Origin: Protula sp. h YS-2021
Lineage: Eukaryota > Annelida > Polychaeta > Sabellida > Serpulidae
NCBI GenBank assembly: GCA_949752745.1
Contig: OX457024.1
Coordinates: 48,736,490 to 48,800,489, forward strand
Direction of reading: 5' to 3'
DNA: 64,000 nucleotides
Every line of letters starts with the position of its first letter. Positions within the stretch are counted from its first letter, which is position 1. The translations under genes were made by a program, and so were the position numbers. Positions 46,601 to 58,802 of the stretch are shown piece after piece. The notes under the pieces were generated by a model. The model was not told the DNA's origin and searched no databases. It saw nothing but the letters and a program-made list of their open reading frames with translations.

Positions 46601-49600
46601 AACATGATTGTTTCAATGGGGTTTGGATGATTTGGCCCTTTACCGATTCGGCCCTTTTTGGATGATTCGGCACCACGTCCTTGGTTCGGGCCTTTACCGA
46701 TTCGGCCCTTCATGGTTGATTCGGCCCCACGTTTTATTGTTATTATTACTTTTTTTTTTGAGGGGACGGTGTTGGGGTAAAATTAACTTAAGTCTATTCT
46801 GTTAATAAAAGAGGCCAGATAAAGGCTTGTATGTTGTGATGAAAGGTACAGCTGAACAATTCAAATGTGTAATGTGGGATCTCCGGTAAATAAAAGACAA
46901 TGCGTCTGCCTTCAACTGCAATCAGTTTTTTTATAAACCCTTTTAAGATATGTTGAAAGTGATTTCACAAGACCATTTAGGGTATAATTGAGGTTTATTG
47001 AGCGATTAACATCTTTACATGTGTCATCTCTGTTACATAAAAGACAAATATTCTTCTTTAAACTGCAATCCGGGATGAAGTCAGTTATTCAAAATTGCAG
47101 TTAACTTACTTAATTTTAGATCTCCGGTGTATGAAATTTAAATTGTAATTAAATGCTTCAACTAATCACAGGGTCGGATTATGGTAACTCCGTCTGTTAT
47201 GTGCAATTCATATTATGTAGTATTGACGATCTCCCGTGTTTGTATCAAGTGGCGATAAATTACAGTAGTACATATTTCAATTGCAATTTCTGTAGAAAGG
47301 TATGGAGTAAAGGGAAAGCAATCTTATAAGTTGTGTTAATCAGGGCCTGAGCTTTTATTCCTTGAGTAACTCAGGCCGTTAGTTTCTATTGGTTGTTGGA
47401 ATATTCTATGGTACATCTCATATTCTATATAACCCTAAAATTAAACTAACCACATTAACATTATTTAAATAGTGTATGGATGGATTATGAAAAAGAGTGA
47501 ATTAAAATGGATAACTGTCGTTCGTGTCACAAAATAATCAGAAAACGTCAACATATGTTAAAATGTGCTCAGTGTGGATATTTTCAACATCGAGTATGTG
47601 GAACTGGGATATCAAAACAGGAATATATTAGCGCCAAGAAAGGTAACATTTATTTATTTAATGTAAATACACAACAGGTTTATAGTTCTGTTTGTTTGGG
47701 CTATTTAGACACCACTAATTGGTCAACACAAGTGGCATAAAGGAAAAACGTAACTTTCCTTTTATCCCTTTTACACCACAAATTAGTGTTCACAATAAAG
47801 CCAAATCGGTACTAACAAACATGTGCTCAAGTGTTTTCCGCTTGTTTAAACTTTTAAGCACACCAAGTAAAATGTCTGCAAATTGTTATGGGTCTCAATA
47901 TACTTTCAGAGGGAGCAACAATAGTGTTTCAGTGTGTCGAGTGCACAGAGAGAGAACTGGCCTCTGCATCTATTCCCGTAATGTCACTATGCCATCTCGG
48001 TGAACACTCAGAGGCGGATTTAAGCATCCCCGTTCTTTCCCCAAACTGTCTTTGAAGTCACGGAGAACGGTTCAAAAAGAGGGAAGAAAAACCTGACAGA
48101 TAACAAGGGGTTTTCGTATACAGCCAAACGGGAAACCTCCAGTGGCACCTACTGGCGTTGCTCTATACGCAAGAAAGGCATGGCCTGCAAGGCAACAGTA
48201 ATGCAGCGCGGACAACAATTCCTGCGGGGCCAATCTCAGCATAATCACCCACCTGATCCCGGAATGATAGTAAAGACAATTGTTAGAAGTCAGGTAATAA
48301 AAAAAGCCTTCATCTTAAATTACAGCTTAGTTATTATGCTATTTTGCAGTATCCAATATGGTGTGCAAAAACCTAATCGGGACATGTAATTTATGTTTTA
48401 GATAAAAGGAGAAGCGAAGAAGGACGTGTTCAAGCCTGCGTCAAAAATTGTGGAGGATGTTCTCATAGAGCAGACTGGTGTTCCCGTGATGCCCAGACCG
48501 ACAAATCTCGTCCGCATCGTGAACCGAGCTCGGGAAGCAGGCCGACCAAAACATCCAAAAGACCTCAACTTTGAAGTAAGAACGAATCATGTATCAAGAT
48601 ATCAGCAGGAAACATAATGTATATATTGTAATTGTAATATATGCCTAAATATTACAAAACAATAGAGGAATGCTTTTAATTGAAATAACTTTTGCTTTGC
48701 ATACAGATGAACGAAGACTTCGTACCAGTGGGATTCCTAAGAGCAGACCTGAGAGTTGAGGACGAGCGCCACCTTGTGTTTTCCACCGACACGCAACTAG
48801 AGCTTCTATCCACAGCCCGGACTTGGTACATGGTTAATTTCAGGTGCTTCAAGTTCAAGGAAATGATTCCAGAAATGCAATTGCAGGGAGCTGTGGCTGA
48901 TTTTGAAAGAGGTATTTCATCTTACGGTATATATAAATAAATAAGAAAGTAAAACCGGAATAAAAGTTGTAAATTGTGAAATGTACATTTCACATAAGAT
49001 AAGATATAAAGAACAATAAACAGTAAGGACAAATGACACAAATACCACTTTGTCATTTATTATTTACAGGGCTCTGGAAGGCTTTTCGCCAAGTATTCCC
49101 ATCGGACATACACCTGAAAGGGTATGTTTTTCATTGGACACAAGCTGTATGGAGGCATGCCCAGAGCTCCGGCCTGCAGCAACAACACAAGGAGCGACGT
49201 GGTGTGCACAGGTGGGAAATTTAACAGTAAGAGGCTAAGACTTGATTCGCTAGTTCACTAATAAATTTGATCCGCCGAGCATTGGCCCTTCCTTTCCTGC
49301 CCGCCAATCATATTCCACCAGAATTCGCCGAACTTCAAGAGCAAGCCAGGTACAATGGCCTCCTGAACTCGCTGCTTCGGTACATTGAACGAAATTGGCT
49401 CGAGTCGTCTGTTTGGAAGGTGGAGGATTGGTGTATTTTTGGCCGAGCTATCAGAACCAACAATGATGTGGAGAGGTGGCATTACAGACTGAATTGTCGG
49501 GCCACAAACTCCAACCTGTACATGTACGTTCTGACTGGGCTGCTCCATCGAGAGGCCAGGGTTGCACTTCTCCAGAAAAAAACTTGCATCTGAGGGCAAA

Positions 49601-52600
49601 TTACGGCGCTACCGCAGCAAAAAGTGTAACACCGTGGCCGCACAAATCTCCACTTTGTGGGCAGAGTACCAGAACGGCAAAAGATCGGCGTCCAAGCTGT
49701 TGAGGGCCGTGGGGCGGATTTAAGGCCCAAATGAGTAGTTTATTCAACACTGGGATAGTTAATTTGGTTTTCGAATAGATGGTTGTAAGGATATGCATTG
49801 TAGAGTGGTATAAATTGCTATATTTTTGGCGTTATTTCACCAATGTTGGTGTGCACCGAGGAAAACCTTTGCTTTTCTGGGTAGGAAGATGTTATCATTC
49901 ATTGGACATTATTTTTTATCAGGAAGTAACAATTGTCTAAAATGTGGTGTGTAAAATATTACAGGCTTTGAAAATAAAATTTAATAACAAAAAAGGTGCG
50001 TTTCATTTTCTTGAGGCAACGCAAAAAAAAAATAAAATAAAAAATTCAAAATGAGGGCCGAAATGACCAAGGGCCGAAACGTCCAAGTTGGGGCCGAAAC
50101 GTCTTTCGCGAAGGGCCGAAATGGTAGGGCCGAAATGGTAAAGGGCCGAAACGTCCAAAGACCGTTCCAATCATTTTAACAGCGTGTGTTGCAGTTTAAA
50201 GTATCAACTTGTTTTGTTGTTTTTCAGGCACAAAAACCAGTGTAAATTCTTCGGCATTGTTCGAAATTATGACAAAACCACAATAACTGTAACACTAGAT
50301 GAACTTGGAAGCGTCTGGTTATCAACGCACCTTGGCGTGGACGCAGGAGTGGCCGTCACACTGGGTGAGCTTGGTGGCGTCTGGTTATCGGTTCGTATCT
50401 TATCTAAGGACGGTGGCATGGGCTGACTGATCAGACCACTTTGCTGGGGTGGTGACCCAGAAATATATGTATTTGTTGTTGCACTTTCCTCCAGATCTAC
50501 GGATGATGAGATTGCAGTTAAGAGATCCGTAGGCCCCACTCGAGCTTCCTGTATACAAGTTATACACAAATATCACTAATACTCACAAATTATTACATAA
50601 CAGAATCCGAAATATTTTACCCTAAATACATACAGAATTTCCTAATTTGATTTTTCACTGTCACACTTTGAAACTCGTTTGCGTCCTTGAGTGCTATTGA
50701 GCGAAAACATGGATAACCGTAGAGGTGACAGGATTATAAATATGTGTGATAAACTACAGCGGCCAGCACACATAAACATCAGTGTACCGGGACAAATACA
50801 CTTTCAACTGAGTCTTATTTAATTTCTTGTTTTTGTAAACAAGAAATACATTTTTCCGACCAAAACCAACGAAAGAAAAATTTACCAGGTACTATTTTTG
50901 CGTAAAGGTGTCCTACGCCGTCCTTCAATTTCCCATACCGTTTCATCGTCTGCAAAAGCGTTCGATTTGTCCACGGAATAACTACGCCAAATTTGAAATC
51001 GACTTCACCTTCCTTTATGGAGATATTTACAGCCGACAACTACGTTGAGTAATGACGTCAGATGCGATCTTCGCTTGCACAATTTTCAACAAAATGTTTA
51101 AAATCTTTCGAATCTACAATGAAACAATCCTAATATATCTGAAGGATCTCCGACGTTCAGTGGCCAAGAAATGTTGCTCATGGGATTTTTATGTAAGGAA
51201 TATGCACACAAAGTTTGAAGTCGATACGTCATCGAGACATTTGGCACACAAGGTTGTGTTAAAAATATAAACATATTTTATGTAATGACGTCACAGGCGG
51301 AAATCGCTTGTTCCACTCCTAACAAAATTGGCAGAATGTCTCGAACCTACGAAGTAACAATTCCACCCAATTTACAATCCCATCCAATTTGTCCAGCGAC
51401 TGAGAAATCTTGCAAATAAGATTCTGAGGTAAAGACGTGGCGAACTCTCCTTAATTTGGCCACACTCGTCAAAATTTACTACAGCCATCCGACCCACCCA
51501 AGGACTACTCCTATAAAGTTTGAAGTTGATACGACTTTCAGTTATGGAGGTATTTTAAACATAAGATCTGTTCAAAATATATCCATATCTCATGTATTGA
51601 CGTCATATGAGATTTTCGTTCGCTATACTCGGAACAGAATCTTTCGAACCTACCAAGCAACAAATCCACTAAGTTTGAATTTTCTACGATATTCAGCGGC
51701 CCAGAAATTGGTCACACAAGATTTTTACGTAATGACGTCATACACCTCCCTTAATAAAGAAACAAACGTCAAAACTTGAAAGAACCCTCTGATCTACCAA
51801 AGAATAAACATTTGATCACCGTTTTCGAGATATCTTGCACATAACATGTTGTCCACAACAGGCTGACACACAAAGACACACCCACAGAAACACACACGCA
51901 GGCGCACACTCGCGAGCGTTCACAGACACGTATGCTTGCTTGCAACTTGATTTGACCTCCGTCCAAAAATCTGGTAAGTTTTTTTAACTAAGCAGTGTAA
52001 ACTCGAGCAAAGGCCACTGAAGCGAGAACATTGAAGAGCAGGACTTACGCTGAGAAAGGGCACAAAGATTTGAGAAGACTCCTCCTCCGCCGCCCGGTGT
52101 TCCTTGTGGTACGTCAGCATGGCCTCCGAAATCGGAACATTAAACAATGTATCGGCAAAGTTCAAATAATTTCCGATACGCTTCGAGATTTCACTTGTAT
52201 CTGTGCGACTAGAATTTGAGTTTTCTGACTTTTCAAAGGCATCTCGCCACGCGCCGTCGTTAAATAAGTTGTTGTACTTGGCATCGTTCTGTGATAAATA
52301 CTTTCCTATTGACCAAGCCCCTGCAAAGAAAAGGAACGGTACATTTTTAACAAAGCTCTGTCGTAACTTACACATTTTGGAAGACTGCCTCCCTCACGTC
52401 ATCCCCAAAACCCCAAGCTTCTTGTCTCAAGGATAACAGCAACTACAAATCCATCACGTGACCTTCATCCCTACCCACCGGTCACGCCGTGGGGCTTAGG
52501 CGGGCTCTGATCAGCAGCTTGGCTGCAAACATGAAAACAGGTTAAATGACTTCCTCCACACGTCCTTAACTTTATAAAATCTGCAGAACCGTCATGAGCT

Positions 52601-55600
52601 TCGCATGAAGCGGTTCATCTTAAAATGGAGACCACAGCCCCACACTTCCTACTCCTGCCCCCTCCCCGTCATTCTGTGAAATACAATTACACTTCCCCAA
52701 TCCAGCTGTCTCAGATATTACACCCTGTTGCTCCTGTCCTGCTTTTTTTAATACCAATAAAAAACGAGGCTTTAGTCGCTCATCCTATGTACTGCTGTGC
52801 GAATTTGTCCCGGATCACTTGCCTCCAGAATAAAATGAGCCTTAATGAAATGAGGAGCTTTTATGACCTTACTGGGGCTTGGTCATCTCAGCTCAAATCA
52901 GCTTCGCGACAGTCAACTCGGCCTCTGCTTATCAACTCGGCATCCAGTTTATCTCATGACGTTTTCACGGTATTTTTAGCATCAGTCAGATTTTGGAAAC
53001 AAATTAATTATAATTTCTAAGCCATGGGAGTTAAAGATTTAATGAGGACTGCTGGCTATTCTTGGTACAGTGTACAGCTCTAAAAGGCTGGGCCTTAATA
53101 GTTTCTGAGAACTTGGTATGGTCAAAACTGCAATGAGGATGCAAAATGTGTTGTTGTTTGTTTTTTTTTCACAAAATGCCGATGTGTTAGTGTTTTGCCA
53201 GAGTACGATTTACTGCGAGTCTCTCTCCGTGTCTTTTGCTGAAGAGTGGTCTCGCCCAATTTCCCCTTGTCCGTCGTGACAGAGGCAGAGCGCCCATGGT
53301 CACCTTCAATGGTGTGATTACCTCTTTCCTACCCTTTTTCTAACTTGTCTAAGACATGTTTATGTTTATGTTGGAGAACAAAACTGGACTTGTCCGAGAA
53401 AAAAGGTCTGGATCATGTGAGAAACCTGCAGCAAGATGCCCCCTACTCTTTGATCGCTATTTGTGCCTTTGGGTCCCGTTATAACCCAGGCAGTCTCTTG
53501 GCTGCTGTGTGACTTGACTTTAGGTGTGATCGACACTCGCAGCCGTGGCATTTTCTATCATAACAGCAACATCAGTGGGTGTTAACAAATTGACACTGAT
53601 TGCATTTTGTGTCCCAATATACACGTGCGTGGGAGATAATAAGTCTTCTGTACCGGCGGTATAATGCCCCTGCACCGAAGGTGACTAAGTGTGGATAACC
53701 TACTGTCACTGGGCATCCACGATTTGGGAAAGCAAGCTTGACGGCTGTAGTAGTTCAACAACCAAGCACAGTCCGAGACCGGTTTACCATTGCCGGCGTT
53801 CTTCACTCTGTGTTTTGGGGCCGCAGAGCCAACCTCTGCATCTCCTTTGCAACGGCCAGCATTGTGACGGCATATTTGCATCAGTACTTCTGAAGTGATA
53901 AGTGGCAGCATTAACTATAGACACGCTCAGAAGTAACAAGGAGCAGCCTGTCAGTCTGTCGATCACGGCGGCGAGTGCAGAGACTGTGTGGATCCGCCTT
54001 CGATACACGATGCCAAGAGCCTTCGGCAGCTGGCGGTGATGCGGCGCATGTACAAGTTAACTGTAAACGTTCGTTTTTTTCTCACATCACGAACACAGCC
54101 ATAACAACAGAAGTGGCACCCGAGCCCAACGAGCACTTTATTTTGTGAAGTGAATGGCAGCAAGGCACAGGAGGCTGAAACAAGTCCCCGACAATTGGCA
54201 GTGGTTATGACAACCGATAGCTGAGGTGTGGAGAAAACCAGCAAGTACACTAACTATTCCAAATAAGGTCAAGAAATAGAAGTAATGACGTCAACCATGA
54301 CGATGGCAGGCAGCTGGATGCTGTCGACTGGCTGAATGTAATATCCATACAGGGTGCTCGACGGCAGTTAGTGTTCCGCGCTCATGGTTCGGCGCATCCA
54401 GAAGGACTGCCTTATATCTATACAATAGATTTCTAATGGTAAATGTAGGAAACGTTTACTCCGAGGCAGATAGGCTCGAGTACCCCAAGGGTCCTTTCCG
54501 GGACCTCAGCTCCATAGTGACTACACTTGTCCACTGGGTCAGTCATTGCGAGCCCTTGCTGTTTTATATGTAAAAAGATGACACACAAAACGATTTCATA
54601 AAAGCTCTCGACGAAAGACCAGGCGCAATAAAATTTATAAGAAATTTATAAAAGGCAATCAGCAAGAATATTGATCCATGTGTCTCTGTTCTTTATTTTT
54701 TTTATCTATCAACAGGAGGCAGTTAATACAGGCCTGTTCTTCGTGTGCACATACCTAGTGGAATAATGAGAAATCGGATGTAGTTTTGCCAGTCAGGTGA
54801 CTTTGCTGAGAACTGCTCCACATACGGAATGAGTACGGAATTGATATAGCTGTCACTTCCAGCTATCGCAAGTTTTATCGGGGCTGGGGCTCGCGAGTTA
54901 CTGTTGCAACTAAACAGAACAAGAAAGAAAAATATATACTTCAAAGTTAACTGTTAGTTAACAACGACAATAATCCAGATTTATCTCTCGTTAATAACCT
55001 TTATATGAAACTGATCTTGCGAACTGTTTTTGGAGGTACAGTGCAAGTTTGCTGGACGTGAAATTCCAGTTTTCACATGATAAGAATAACAATACATTAA
55101 CTTCAAAATAATACTACTTTTCACCTAAAGACATAAAAGAAATCATAGCGTTATACATGTATTTTTAAACGCGAGCTTAAGACAAAAATCGCTGTCAACA
55201 AAGAAATAGGCTCGTGCCAGGGCCAGCCACATTCAAATCAAATCAAATTCTAAATGATATGACCGAAGTTCTGTAGCCTTTTCAAAATAGAGTGATTTCA
55301 GTGATCGCCAAATACTCTGACTGAATGGCCAAGTCGTGCCCAATTTGGACTGTATCCAAATTTGTGTGGTCAAGTAGTACCTCAAAAAATTACACAAAGG
55401 TACACCATATATTTGCTTAGGTGCTCTTATTATATATGTTTAAGTGAATCTGTCAAATCAGTTACTTTACAAAGTCGCTGAAATTTTCAATGAATCTGTT
55501 AGAGATGAATATGATATTGTAATCATATTGTTTGTCCATTAAATCCATTACAGTACCGTTTGAGAGAGTTATAATGGTATGATTTTGAAATTATTTGATA

Positions 55601-58600
55601 TACGCTTTGCAAATTTTAGACTCTAGACTGTTCTGAATTTTGGAATGTTTGTTATTAGTAACATTTCAGAAAATAGTTGGGTTCGACATTTTAGAAAAAA
55701 AAATCGGTTTCGATTACCGAGGATTTTTGTCGGTCGGTAACTTCGGTCACCGACATTTGCGGTTTGAATTTCCAGATTTTTCTAGGTTGCCTTTTGGAGG
55801 GATCAACCTTCTCTGTGGTATGCAGCCGAACACTTTGAAGACCAAGAGCTCCCGTCACCCACTCTTCCCCATTTCTACTTACCCCTATCCACTTGTTTAA
55901 TTTAATTCTACTCGTCTGTTAAAAATTTTGCTTTATATAAATGTTAACAACGAAGAAAACTTTATTCGTTTCCAAGTGTTTCATTTCGCTGAGAAACAGC
56001 GAAGGGCTGTTCCAGTTTCTTTATTCTTGATTGATATAACAGAGTAAGGCTTTGTGGTGACCAACTGCAAACCCTAAAAATAGTCCAAAGGACTGGTTTT
56101 GGTGCAAAATTACCTGAGCAACCTATTTGTACGATTGTTGCTTATTGAGCATAATGTATGGCTTATATTTCTGGTTAAATGGCACGTTTTACTTGCACGT
56201 TGAAGACTGTCATTTTCTAACTACAGCGGCCAGTGCAAACAAAACATCAGCGTACAGAACACATCATACACTTTCAAATGGGACCTTTCTAATTTCTTGT
56301 TTGTTTGTTTGTTTTTTTTTGCACACCAAAAGCGTGTTTCTCCCCGACTAAATTCATGCTTAATACCCTATTATTAAAAAATGAGAACACATCAAGAAAA
56401 TCCGAAAATACTTGGCTTCTCTCCTGGGAGAAATGAGACCCTTTCACCACAGTGAGTATACTTCGGAATAGACTGACGCAGACTAATGGTCGTAAAACTT
56501 CCATGATAACGCGTATACATCAACGAGACTGATCATCGTGAGTTTCCTATTGGTGAATTGCAATTTACCGAGGTGCAATACATTAAATAAGATAAATATA
56601 ATTTTATTTATTGTGTCTTTGTACGCCAAGAACCCAAGAAAAAGTAGTATATGGAGGGGGCAAGCGACCACCCCTCCACTTTGAAGGGGGGGCAGTCGAC
56701 CGGGTTGCAAAAAAGGGGGCAGATGACAGGGGGAGGGGGAGTTGACGGGGGGGGGGGGGGGCAGATGGCCGGGATTCATTATAAATGGTTAATTTGGGTT
56801 CGACTTGACATGCGTAAGGCTTGACCATGGCAACGGCTTGCCTGACAGAGAAATTATTTCCAAAGATCTGTAAGAAATTCGAAACTGTTAAAAGCTTTGA
56901 TGTCTAAATTTTTAATCGGCTTTTATAAAATGTAAATTTGCCTGATTCCTTTTTTGACAAACGGCGAAACGGTTTTAACTTTCTGAATAATCACTTTGGG
57001 GACATTGTTGCAGAAAGCTTAAACTATTACTCAATTGCTTGGGGCTCATGGGATGTTCGCATGGACACAATGTGAGAACTTACAATTTTTGTACTTTGTT
57101 GACAATGCACAGTATAGTAGCTTTGACATCGGCTGTTGAACACGTGCGTATAATACAATGCTCAGTCGACTCTAAGCTTTGGGACAGCAGCTTAAATACA
57201 AAACAAAACTCATTTTATAAACATGGTATTGGCATTACGGAAAGAAGAGGGGTCTTTTTTTTACTTATGTTTGTTATTTTCAATTTTGACCAATCTTACC
57301 AAAAATACTTTTACACATCAGAAAGCTGCTTTTTAGTGTAAGTAACGTAATAATTAAACAGATAATATCATTCACTGTGCTGTAACGTTTAAGACTAATG
57401 AAAAAGTAAAATGATACAAGGGAACAGACATAGCTTTTCAGGTATGTTTTCATCCACTTCTATTTATTCTATAAAATCAGCCATTAATTTCAAATAAGAT
57501 TCCCACTGCTTTTGAAACAAGACCGTCAAGTGACGGTGTCCATGTGCCGCCAGAGTAAAAAGACATCGACTGGCACTACGATTCTACCAAAATACGGAGG
57601 ACAGCTGGTGAAAAATTTAACTCTTTACTTATTAAATATTCACAAATACGTAACATTAATTTCGTTCCGGGCTGCAAATTCTCGCTTGTGTTCATTTCAA
57701 CAACGGCATCATAGCTTAACTACAGCAACCAGCGCACATAAAACGGTGTACAGGGATATATCGTACGCTTTCAAATGAATTAATATTTAGTTTTTTGTTT
57801 TGTAAACAAAAACACATGTCTTCCAGACCAAACCTATGGTTTTGCAATATCCTTTTCTGCAAATGTAATCCTTATTCATTATATTAAATTCAAAGAAAAC
57901 ATAAAACTGTTAACAAGAATGACCGCCAAAATGTTATTAATACTTGCAATGTGTAATTCTATGCAACATTTTTTTGGTCATGGGATACATCCCACCCCCC
58001 TAGACTATCTAATTTTACAATACAACCGCACACCACACTATTAATCTCATGAATTGTTCACGTAAGGAAATCAGTGCGCTGTAGTGTAATTTACCTCAAT
58101 TCTAGGAATGTTATTCTCTTAATCGTTCACTAACACACCGCTCCGAATCAGTTGAATCATATTTCTTAACACAGACTTACATAAAGCAATATAAAAGGAA
58201 TTGACACCTGGCCGAAGAATTCATTATGCAATACCACTCAGTCAGCCATGCACGAAAAACGCAAAAGACAATGTGAATCATACTGCATTAAACGATAGCT
58301 TGGGCGTGCTGTCATTGTTTTGAATTAAAATGCATCAGGAATGGCGGTATGAGCGATAATTTCCTTGAAAACGCTATAATCCCAACAGTATTAACTAACA
58401 ACACAAGTTCATTTACGATGCGTAGTTAACACAAGACTCTACAAAAGGAGGGGGAGATTTTTACATAATGACGCCATATACTTTCTTAATCTCGGCACAC
58501 GCATCAAAACTTAAAAGAGCTGTGCGACTGACTCGAAGAATACCCAAAGTTTGAAGTCGATACTTTACGTTGTCGACATATTTGCCGAAAGATCTTGTTA

Positions 58601-58721
58601 AAACTGAACAAATTTGAAGTCGATCCGACTTTCTTCGTTCTCGAGATATCCTGCAAATAGGCCTGACACACAAACCCACACAAAACGCACAAAACCTATC
58701 TTTCCCCTCGGTCAGGTAGAC

Positions 58722-58802
<81 letters not shown>

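Noticed and set aside
53930..54010. Minus-strand text [14 protein letters not shown] resembling the missing PACS segment
   Set aside because: It lies downstream of the exon that should follow it, so the order is wrong, and the similarity is short.
57512..57778. 88-codon + strand ORF including a possible exon-like start
   Set aside because: It runs into the head of a composite repeat, has no recognisable domain and lies antisense to the PACS intron.
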